DNA from: Pomacea canaliculata
Lineage: Eukaryota > Mollusca > Gastropoda > Architaenioglossa > Ampullariidae
Assembly: GCF_003073045.1 (NCBI RefSeq)
Contig: NC_037593.1
Location: 18,686,812-18,750,811, forward strand
Direction: 5' to 3'
DNA: 64,000 nt
Part shown: positions 23,976-34,008 of the stretch, in pieces
How the letters are laid out: each line of letters starts with the position of its first letter
Position numbering within the stretch: position 1 is the first letter of the stretch
Made by a program: the position numbers and the translations under genes
The notes under the pieces: generated by a model
Database searches by the model: none
Seen by the model: the letters and a program-made list of their open reading frames with translations, nothing else
Told to the model about the DNA's origin: nothing

Positions 23976-24404
23976 CAGGTATCACCTGGCTGTAAGAAAT
24001 TTATCAATGATTAAAATTTGCAGCTGTTTAAAGTATATTATCATATTGACATATACCGGTATATTCAACATTTTTGTATTATTTAATCACAGCTAATGTG
24101 CTAAAATTAAGGGATGGGTGCTGGGGTTGTGTGTGGGGGGGGGGGGAGAGAAGAAAATAGTAATTGATGGAAAGGAAGTCAGAGAGTTGAATGGGGCAAA
24201 TAATAATTTATGTTGTAGACATTGAGGCACTGATCTTGGTTTTCCTATTGTTGACTTTTCCTTGTATTTATTTTCTTGTGGATTGTTTTGTCTATTTCTT
24301 TTTCAAATTATTTGTTTTGCTGCAAAATGAAGTTCTCCCTATAGCATTTTTTAAACAGAAGGTATTACTTTTTATTTAAAGTATCTAATACAGTGGGATT
24401 TAGA

Positions 24405-26390
24405 TATCATGATCATCATCATTCCTTGCTACTCCTCAAGGAGCGTAGGGCCGCAACAACACCTCGCCAGCGGACCCGGTTTTGGGCAGCCCCCCTCAGT
24501 TGGGCCCCTGTGGTTCCGGCAGCCTTTGCCTCGCTCTCTACTGATCTTCTCCAAGTCTGTTTTGGCCTCCCAACTTTCCTCTTCCCCTGCGGGTTCCAGT
24601 CAAGTGCCTGCCTGGCAATGGTGTCAGCTGGTTTGCGCAGGGTGTGTCCTATCCAGCCCCACTTGCGCTTTTTGATGTCTTGGCTAGTGGCATTCTGGTT
24701 AGTTCTTTCCCACAGGCTGCTGTTGGAGATCCTCTCAGGCCATCTTATTCTCAAAATATGGCGAAGGCATCGGTTGGTAAAGGTCTGGAGCTTGTTGTTG
24801 ATGGTGTTTGTCACTCTCCAAGTTTCAGAGCCATACAGTAGGACTGCCTTCACATTGGTGTTAAATATGCGGGTCTTGCTGCGAAGGGATAATGCTGGGG
24901 AGTTCCAGATGGGGCGCAGACTGTTGAAAGCATGCCTGGCCTTGTTTATGCGGCTTCTGATGTTGTCGTCCGCTCCACCATCCTTGCTGACGATGCTCCC
25001 CAGATATGTGAAGCGGTCTGTTTCTAGGATGTTCTCTCCTTGAAGTTGAATTGGAAGTTCCTGCTTGTTGAATTTCATCACTTCGGTCTTCTTTTTGTTG
25101 ATCTTTAAGCCGGTCTTTTCTGCTTCCTCTGCTAGCTTGCTCAGTTTGGTTTGTGCATGCTGCTGCCGATGAGATAGGAGACTAATGTCATCTGCAAAGT
25201 CCAGGTCTTCTAGCTGTTTAGTGAAGGTCCACTGGATACCGGTGGTGTTGTCTTGGGTCGTCTTACGCATAACCCAATCTATGACCATCAGGAAGATTGT
25301 CGGTGATAGTATGCAACCCTATCTTACACCAGTCTTCATTACAAAAGGTTTAGTGAGTTTGCCATTATGGATAACTTGGCAGGATGAGTCTTCATACAAT
25401 CCCTGGACGATGTTTATGAATTTAGCGGAATACCATAGTGGTTCATCAGCCTCCAGATGACGTCCCTGTCTACACTGTCGAAGGCCTTCTCAAAGTCCAC
25501 AAAGGTTATATAAAGGGAGGATTGCCATTCGATGGACTGTTCTATGATGATACGAAGGGTTGCAATGTGGTCAGTGCATGATTTGTCCTGGCGAAACCCT
25601 GCTTGTTCTGGTCTCATTCTCATGTCTAGTGCCTTCTTCAGTCTCTCTAGTATTATCCTTGTCAGGACTTTGCTGGGGATGGACAGCAGCATGATTCCCC
25701 GCCAGTTGTTGCACTGGGAGAGGTCTCCTTTCTTTGGTAGTTTGACCAGGTGGCCTAATTTCCAGTCTGCTGGGACTAGCTCTTGTTCCCAGATCTTGTG
25801 TAGGAGGGGCTGTAAAATTGTTGCTGTTGTTTCTGGGTCTGCCTTTAATGCTTCGGGAGGTATGCCGTCCGGGCCTGTTGCTTTGCCATCTTTCATGCTT
25901 TTGATAGCTTTGATGATTTCTGTCTTAGTGGGAGGGCTGGTGTTGACATGAAGTTGTGCAGTTGCTGGTGGTATGTCAGGTAAAGATGTTGGATGAGGTC
26001 TATTCAGCATCTCTTCGAAGTACCCCATCCAGCGGTCTCTTTGTTCTGCATCATTTGTTATGGTCTTGCCGTTTTTATCTTTCACCAGCTTGTTTGAGTT
26101 TACGCTCTTGCCTGACAGAGTTCGTGTTATTTCATATAATCTCTTCATGTTTCCCTGTGTGGCTGCTGTCTCTGCTTCCTCTGTTAGTTCATGGGTGAAG
26201 CGTCTCTTGTCCTCCCTTGCCGACCTCTTCACTTGGCGGTTGGCTTCCCAGTATTTCGCTCTGAGGCCTTCTTTCTCTTGCTGGTCTTGGCACTGGTTGA
26301 GCTTCTGTTTCAGTCCCTTTCTTGATTCAATCTTTGCCCAGGTCTCTTGGGTCATCCATTCCTTATGTTTTCTTTCCCTCTTTTAGTTTT
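24405..26390 (-). mobile_element. 5'-truncated RTE-like LINE (non-LTR retrotransposon)
   Basis: On the minus strand the element starts near 26390 within the region before the reverse transcriptase and ends with a short (GATGAT)-type tail at about 24405-24420. The endonuclease domain is missing, as in most 5'-truncated LINE copies. The reverse transcriptase and a C-terminal region with the GRPKQTWRR motif are present but broken. Insertion lies just past the decayed zinc-finger tail. The trinucleotide tail and the C-terminal region favour an RTE-like clade; the clade call is inference. Confidence 0.8.
24419..26355 (-). pseudogene. LINE reverse transcriptase, broken
   Basis: Two frames, 26355-25414 and 25288-24419, are parts of one polypeptide. 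The first holds the conserved fingers/palm motifs NNWRGIMLLSIPSKV and FVDFEKAFDSVDR (motif A). The second holds FADDISLL with the catalytic Asp pair, then a thumb region and the C-terminal GRPKQTWRRSVE. Between them there is a frameshift near 25420 and an in-frame stop at about 25319-25321, so no full enzyme is made. Only two lesions suggest a fairly recent insertion. Confidence 0.85.
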
Positions 26391-27699
26391 TTTTAGGGTT
26401 TTAGATATAGTGATTTACATTTATTGCAGGGACACTTTACTGATGTTTTTAAAGTTTTAATGTTTGCAGAGCACTGCAATTGACATAGACCTAATAAAGG
26501 CAAAATGTTTGGATAGAAGGTTTTTTAGCTTCCTGATTCTTTTTGCTCATTGAAATTGATGGCATAATAATTGCAATCTGGTTTTTTTTAATTAGTATCC
26601 CTTGATATGCATATGAAGATCCTGTTCCTACTGAAGGATAAATTACTCCAAATGACTGAATAATTTACATCTGCTTGTAAGAATTTCTTATTCTGAATTA
26701 ATTGCAAAATTTATGTTTGCAGTGTTCAAAGAATGAAACAATTTTCAGCAGATACATTGTTTTGTTTGTTTGACTTTTATGATAAACATGTGACATTCCT
26801 AGTTCTAGTTCTTAGAGCATGAATTTGCAGGTTTTCTTTTTGAGATATTTTGGAATGAATATGTTGGACTGGTGTTCATTAAAGAAACTATCAAATGCAA
26901 TGTGAATGATTTTTTTTTATTTTGCAAAATGGTAATTATTAAAAGCAATTTAAGAAAATTACTCAAGGGGCCTTCAAGGAGTTGTCATTGAGCAATAGCA
27001 GAGAGGAAGAGAAAATGAATGAAAGAAGGAAATAAAAATGTCACATTCATCTCATATCACATTCATCTTTCCGTGTGACATTTTTTAGACATAACTATAA
27101 GCACTCTTAAAAATTAACTTCATTATTATTAGCGATTGATCCTTGACATGGTCTTGTTACTAGCGATGTACATATGTATGTATGAGTAGTATGTATGTGT
27201 GCATGATGTATACTTGCATATGTTGTAGGCTGATAAGTAGGGATACACTAACCTTGACCACCTCTTAAGTAAATGGAGGACAACAAATGTAGAGTTCACA
27301 AACCTCTTGTATATACTAGTTATATCTCAATTCCATCTACAGGAACCTTTTCTAGCAAAACGAAAGTTGATAGTCATGAAAGTCCAGCGGTGTGAGTGGA
27401 AACAGGTGAGCTTATGCAACAAGGAGGGGGAAACCGTAGCTGTCTGCTTTATGTCCTGTCTCCTTTCCCATTCAATTTGCAGGTGTAGCCTTAAAACAGC
27501 TCAGATGAACTCTTGAGCTTGTTTCATTTTGCCAGTCCTAAATGTTTGCCTTATTTCTTTTGGAGATGTACTGCAAATTTCTATAACGTTTGCATTCCTT
27601 AGCAGGCTGGATATTTAATTTACAATTGAGTGGATGTAAAATTATACATTACAGTTAAATATTTCAGCTTGTGTGACCTGACTGCTTTGTCGTCTGCTA
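26391..27699. other. AT-rich intergenic, nothing recognised
   Basis: No coding exon or RNA gene is seen. Simple AT-rich tracts and TATG-type repeats (27170-27230) occur. Confidence 0.5.
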
Positions 27700-27714
27700 A
27701 TAGTTTTCTTTACA

Positions 27715-27925
27715 TGCAGCTTAACCGCTGTGGATTACAAGGTCGGTGGTTCAATCATTGAATGGATCAACTCCTGCTTTGCAACAATAGGGGACTTCGT
27801 TTATCAGAAAAGTAAAAACAATGGGACAAAGAAGAGGGTTAATCCTCTTGGCTATTGCCCTAGACACGATGAACCACTTTCACTGCACCTTTAGTTGTGG
27901 CCTCGTGGCTATGAAATCCCTTACC
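27715..27925 (+). mobile_element. Possible degraded SINE
   Basis: CCGCTGTGGATTACAAGG followed by TCGGTGGTTCAATC resembles a tRNA A-box to B-box stretch. A tail GCCCTAGACACGATGAACC follows, and similar tails occur in invertebrate SINEs. Ends are not defined and the match is weak. Confidence 0.35.
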
Positions 27926-29269
27926 CTTTTACTCTTCTACTTTTAATATTTTACATTTTAGCATCAGCGCTCATTTTCATTAAGCACAGTGGACACAATG
28001 GTACCCTTCGTCTTCCAGTTCCTAGGGTGGGTCTAAGTTGATATCAACACATTCAGGCTCTGGTTCGGAAATTCCTGTTGCTCGGATCCCCGCAAGATAT
28101 GGCTTACCTTATCTCTCAGCACGAGACCACGAGTTGTAAACAGAGCCACGCAACCAATATTATTCCCTTTGTCTGTTACATATCTTTCATCATCCCATAC
28201 GGCATTCTATACAAAACACACCTGTATGCTATGCGAGTGCGTCCGTGTGTGTGAGAGAGAGAGATTGTAAAGTCCCAGGAGCTCCATATGGCCGGAATAT
28301 GGTGTTATATAAGTTAACATTTTTATTTAAAATATTGTGTATTTATTTTGTCTTTCTTCGGTAGATTTCTACATTAACGGTTGCGGTGTCCAAACATTAC
28401 TTGAGGATGTTTGTAAAGGACCAAGCTGCTTTGCATTCTTAGGTTTAATTTCCTGGTAAGAGAAGGCCGACAGAGATGTGCTCACATTACTAACCTGAAA
28501 TGTCCATGAAGCTTTTCTTGAAAGGACACCATTCAGCACTCGTCAAACAGTGTTTTAAAGCAAATAACATGTAGGAACACTTTGCTTGCATTTTGCTGTG
28601 TGTGAAAAGGGAGGATTGTGTTCAGTAAGGATGGGGTGCACAGTGACCGTGTGTTAGTAATATCCTTTCTACCTTTCCTGTCGATGAAAATGGAAAAGAG
28701 AGTAGAGAGACCACCTGCCAGTCTCCTTGACAACGTGACTCGGGCAGACCGAGCTGATGCACGTGCAGAGACGGTTACATAGAGAAAGTTGGGTGGACCG
28801 TGACAATACATTTATTTTTAGACGAACTGAGTGCAGGGGAAGCACAAGAGAATGTAACACGTGCAGTTTGTGATTCTCGTTGTATGCTATTGTCCAGGAA
28901 TACCTTAGTAAGCCCGCTAAACTTTACACATGCTTGGTGGATTAAAGATGGCCTACGGCTAAATCCGACAGGAAACTCTTGGGAGCATTAATTAAATCCA
29001 GAGCAAGCGGACGTTTTATCACAACAGTAATGTCGATGTATGACTCACAATATCTGGTCAAGTACTGTCGTGTGTTAATGCAGGAATAAGACAACTAGCA
29101 TGGTTTATTCACAAAAGGGAGGCAAGCGAACCTGACGTATGTGAAGTGTGAGTGATGTCCCCTGTCCATGTATACCGATGCTGACATACATCTCGAGAAG
29201 CGAGAACATTATGTTGTTAAAGGAACAGACCGATTTTTTTTTTGGGGGGGGGAGGGTTTCTCTTCCCAT
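27926..29269. other. Intergenic, nothing recognised
   Basis: No gene could be supported. A GA microsatellite lies near 28252-28264. Confidence 0.5.
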
Positions 29270-29465
29270 GGAGCCAGTAGCGCGGTCATCAAAAGGAGAG
29301 TGTGGGTGCCACAAGATAACACCACTAAATCACGTGACCTCTACACCTGGCGCGGATATATGCTAGCGGACAAGAGATAAGAAACAACACTGTGTCGCCT
29401 TTGAGCACACATTATTCAATGGTCCCTTATCAAACTTCATTATCCCCATACAGGAAGCACACCAT
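29270..29465 (+). pseudogene. Relic of an F/G-type intron 1, plus orientation
   Basis: Blocks that are colinear with intron 1 of genes F and G (read in gene direction) occur here: a GCGGTCATCAAAAGGAG-type block, ATCACGTGACCTCT, and GTCCCTTATCAAACTTCATT. The last corresponds to TCCCTTATCAAACTTTATTG at about 43205-43225 (minus). No exon of the family is recognisable around it. It is best explained as the remnant of another family member, between the zinc-finger region and gene D. Confidence 0.5.
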
Positions 29466-29869
29466 CCTCAATCCAATGGCAGAGTGACATCTCCCAATAC
29501 ATCGCGTCTGCAGGTGACATAATGGCCTCCAGTTATGAAGGTTGATTGCGAAATAAGCCTGATTCTACCTGAACGAATAGGCAGTCGTAAACCAGCTGGT
29601 GGTACTGGTAGGGATAGTAGATGACAGGATCCTACAGTAGGAAATAGCCCATGTTTCTAATGACAGGTCCACCACGCGATAAAGAATCGCGTTAAAAGCT
29701 CCGACCCTGGAGCGAGATCCCACAATTTCATCAACCATCTTTATGCATCTGCTGCATTCAAGAAACGCCTAGACAGGATGAAAAGCCATTCAAGACCAAA
29801 GGGTACCAAGATTTCGGGAGTAATCGTTAATTCTGGAGTGATGACCTGAGAAACAACCTGAATATCAAT

Positions 29870-30230
29870 AAAAGAAGTAGATACATGGTCGACGCGGAGC
29901 ACATCGACGTCAAGGTAACGATGCAGACAGCGTCATCATCGTGGACAGCTACTATTGCACCAACGGTCAGATGCTGGCACTCCACGTGATACAGGACCCG
30001 GATAGCGGTTTCCTCATCGTTGGAGACCTCAACAGTCAATCTCAGACCTGGGGATATGACACCCTGGACAGGTGAGGAGAAACATCTCATCCTTGTCAAC
30101 GATCACACACACACACGCGCGCCAACCTTCTATTCACCATGAGACCCGGCATCCTGCACAGACGTCGTTATCATCGCCATCAAGATGACATTGAAAGTTT
30201 ACCGATAACTAAATTCCAAAAGAATATTTC
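29870..30230 (+). pseudogene. Relic AP-endonuclease domain of a non-LTR retrotransposon
   Basis: The frame around 29931-30074 reads VIIVDSYYCTNGQMLALHV and then GFLIVGDLNSQSQTWGYDT, the Asp-Leu-Asn motif of LINE AP-like endonucleases (GDFN in most). After a stop and a shift, LVND and PTFYSP near 30090-30140 match the following endonuclease segment. No reverse transcriptase follows. This is a short, decayed, doubly truncated copy, different from the LINE at 24.4-26.4 kb. Confidence 0.65.
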
Positions 30231-30749
30231 TCCAAAAAAATGTTTGCAGCCCAGTTACTTCCCCCGTTTACGCGTTGTCGTCGGTCATTTCACATATTTC
30301 ACTGCACCGCGCAGGTGTATTGGATGACATCACAGGTACTGCACACGTGTTGCCTTCCTAAAATTCTCAAATGTACTTCCTGCTTGCCCACAGTCTTCGG
30401 TGGATGTGTGTGCAAACACTGTTTTCTTACCAGAACGGCTTCGCATGTAGGCAAGACCGCCTGACAAGTGCGAGCCAGGCTGTAGTGTATGCTTCATCAG
30501 CTGACTGCACAAAAAAATGCAATAAACCATTTTTGCGACAACCTTTGGCTTAGGATCTGAGAATTTCCGAGGGCCGCTTACAACCCGCTGATTGTAAACT
30601 TACTCAGGTATCAGCGCGAGGTGCACTGTGCAAAATGCTGTGAATAGAATACAAAAGTACAGGTGGACTTCGATGTTGCCAGGGAAGATGACAGTCGATT
30701 ATTTGGCTAGTCCTGGCTACAGCTTAGATGAACATGGATTTTCTTTAGT
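30231..30749. other. Intergenic upstream of gene D
   Basis: Nothing recognised; short frames only. Confidence 0.45.
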
Positions 30750-30877
30750 CTGTGTGTGAGATAGAGAGAGTCGGGGTACACATCGAGAACACAGCTGGCC
30801 CCAGTCTGTGGACACAAACATTTTATTGACGCTCCTGTAGGTGACAGTTCAAATCTTTGCAAGGAGACATGGCAAAC
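30750..30877 (+). promoter_or_regulatory. Conserved 5' flank and micro-exon 1 of gene D
   Basis: The sequence GGAGACATGGCAAAC with its gtaagt donor at 30878 and about 120 bp before it match the inverted flank of gene A at 16295-16440. Conservation beyond the three codons suggests 5' UTR or proximal promoter function. No TATA box was identified with confidence. Confidence 0.5.
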
Positions 30878-33800
30878 GTAAGTGCAATTTGTCCTCATTT
30901 TTTCTTTCGTGCACTTGACTTGCATGCTCGTGTGAAGCTTCTCACTTTCTGCTTGGCTGCCTCTTTATAAATCTGTAAGACATGTGTCGTGGCCTTTGGT
31001 CTCCTTGGTGAAGACGACATTTCTATTTTGCGAGAAAGGGGTGGATCCTTGCTGAAAATGTGGATCCTCTTATTTGCTCGCTGTGCTTGCACTTGTCCCA
31101 GCTTCGCGTTTCATTTTTTCCAGTTGTTTTTAAAAGTAAAAAAAATATCTTCAATATCTTTACAATCAGATAAGAATATCACATGATTTGACAGAAGGAA
31201 ACCTTTCCGTTTGCATGCTAAAGCTCTGCTGTCCTGTCCAATCACAGTCCATCTTACTTTTTGCATTCTTTTTGTCCATTCATATGAGTCTCCTCACACT
31301 CTCTCCATTTCGCCATTCAAATATTTTTATTGGATTGTTTTATTAAATAGGCACCAACAGCATTTAAAAATTCTTTATTTTGTCTGATATTAGTTGATTA
31401 AATTGTAGTTACGAACTACTTTAGATCAACATTTCTGACAAAATACTTTAATGATACCTGCACACCACTCGCTGTCTACTCGCCATGTTTCAGGTCCTGA
31501 CAAGACCGCCTAAGAACTACACCAAGTTCAAATACGACGATTCCCACATCTACTTCCCCAAGCAGCTCTTTGATGGTGAGGCGGGGCAGTTGCCGCTCTT
31601 CCTCGTCGTCGACGTGGGCTACGACAGCGAGGACGACAACCACAAGTACATGGAAGCCTTCGAGTCTGGCGAGGTAGGTGTGACACCACCCCAAGAACAT
31701 GGCAGCTGTTGACTTTGGAGGGTTTGCACTGCGTCACTCTTTATTGTCCAATGTCTCGCAAAGTATCATAAATCACAGCTACCCAGCTTCACTCTGTATT
31801 TAAAATAAAAAGCTGACAGTAGGTGAAGTACAGCGAATAATCGAGCCTCGTGATTAGTTCATAATATATTGAAGGCACTCTCACTGCTGTCGACTATCAA
31901 AGCTAAGGATATCATTGTGTGTTTGAGAGTTTGACCACGCGCAGTGCAGCGCCCTCCCTTAGTCTAGGGGCAACCAACAGGTGCCGAACTGCTCGATCTT
32001 TATGTAGAGGTAGTGAATCCTGTGGAAATATCCACTCTGGTGTTGGATCAGTGTGGACATAAATTCCCTTTTTAGTGAAACTATGATTTCTATCTTTTAT
32101 TTCTCTCCTATTACTATTATCTATTTCACACACACACGCACATGCATTGAAGTCATTAAAACAGCTGTAGATATGTAATTAAGCATGAAAAATTCATTTT
32201 AACTATGTTAGTCCAATAGACACTGCAACACGTGACTACAGCCAGTGTTTATGTGACAGTTGCTGTTTGCCTTCAAGAGAGGAGTTCAGAAGAGAGTCTT
32301 GATTCATGACTCACACTCCAGGACCCTTAGTCTGCCGCTGAGCTCGCCCCTCACTTTTAATGCCAGGAGCTACCCCGGAGGTAAGGGTGGGACTCTCGAT
32401 GACGATGTTTCCGGCACGTGCTGTTGTAATACAAATGTTATGTTGTCAATGTACGTCCAGTTCACGTGATACGTGAAAAGCTGTGGGAGCTCCCAGCAAC
32501 AAAGGAAAATTGATAATGGATGAACAAATTGAGTGAAAGAAAGAATTAAAACATGAAGAATGCGCAACATCCCTTTTAAAAAAGATGTTATAAAGATTGC
32601 GATGTGATTCATCCCTATAGGAGCGGAGGCTGTGACTGTGAGGGACATCGTGAAGAACATGAAGATGCCGGTTCACATGAGTTTCGCCAGGAAAGACAAC
32701 CTCGTCTTCTCTGTTAACCCTAACCCTGTTAACCACACCTTCTTTGGGGATCTGGTCCTGGTTGCTGTGTATGAAGAACCTTTCTTCTCCTGCCTCTCAG
32801 TTGGTGGTACAGGTACCAAATACAACATCTTGGAAGGCCTTACATTCTGTACTTAGATGATGAATGGGGAAACAAATCACTACTTTTTAACTTGTATATA
32901 ATACTTTATGCCCATTGTAAAATACTTTGTCATTGTCATTATATGCTCACAACATTTATGGTTGTAGTGTAAAAAGTTAATATACTTTTTAAAAAATATC
33001 TTGAACCAAACTAGAACAATCAAAAGGCTTATTTTCTGAAAATAGTGAAATAAAATAATGGGATTAATAAATGTGTTTTAATTTATTAGGACTGATGTAG
33101 TCACTTAGTACTTCTCACGCAGTCTAGCAGTTTCACTTCTTTGTTGGAACTGTTCTTGTCTGCAGACGGCAAGCCGCGGGAGAAACTTCAAGTCTTGCCT
33201 CGCCGGCTGAACCAAGTCCTCTTTTCACTAGTGAACGGCCTTGTTGGTGTGAAAGATCCACAGGAAAAGCTAAAACCAGTCATAAAAGAGCTGACAGCGG
33301 CCAGTGCCAAGTACAGTCTGGACAACGACCCCTTCTATCAAGGTGAGTTTACCATTTGCTTGACTTCCTTGAACTGTCTACCGCATGTTTACGATGGTTT
33401 AGAAAATCACTGAATCAGTAACTTTATGTCTTATATTTGTCTTCTCTGAGCTTTCTCTCTCTCTCACACATAAGAGCTAAGTTACAATCATCATAATTAT
33501 TCTAAATCGAAAGTCCCTTAAATCAGAATTGGCCATCGTCGATAAGAATCGACGGGTGATGACAGAAGCCGAGATCCCGGACTACATTGAGCACAACACT
33601 TTCATCGACATCAGCTACAAGAGACGAGAAGTACCCGACATCCCAGGTGGGCCCCCACGCCATCTTCCCCGCCTGCCCGCGGCAAAAGCCTCGGATGCCG
33701 ACATCCCCGTGACACGGAAGATTGAGGTCAACAAGTCAAAGGTAAAGGATGCATTCAAACACAAAAACTACCAGATACTGGTGAAAGTCAATGATACAGA

Positions 33801-33912
33801 GGTCCACATGTTTAGCGAAGCTAGCAGACATGTTTGTCTTGTTTTCAGCTATAAACTGACATTTAGAGACTCGCCATTGCGTAGCCTGCTGTGGTCGAGT
33901 ATGTACATGTGA
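30869..33912 (+). CDS. Gene D: CABIT protein lacking the SAM domain (truncated GAREM-like)
   Basis: Exons 30869-30877, 31494-31673, 32260-32380, 32621-32812, 33166-33342 and 33527-33912 join to 1065 bp, 354 residues. Exons 1-5 match gene A exon for exon (9, 180, 121, 192 and 177 bp) and give a complete CABIT region (LFAFKRGVQKRVLIHDSHSR; VTVRDIVKNMKMPV). The last exon keeps PDYIEHNTFIDI and YQILVKV, then leaves homology at about 33812 and stops 33 codons later. The proline-rich linker and SAM domain are lost. Sequence resembling the intron upstream of exon 2 of H appears from about 33945, so an unequal exchange probably joined D to E. An AAG|GTAAAG donor-like site at 33741/33742, absent from gene A, could splice in frame to E at 34009. 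D may therefore be the first half of a longer D-E protein. Confidence 0.75.
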
Positions 33913-34008
33913 TTGACTGGAGAATATTTTGCTGTCTGCTTGTTGGTGCACTTGTTCAGCAGCAAATAAATAGGTAGTAAGCATCCATTCCCTCCCTTTC
34001 TGTGTCAG

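Noticed and set aside
24393..25043. 216-codon plus frame
   Set aside because: It is the antisense shadow of the LINE reverse transcriptase on the minus strand.
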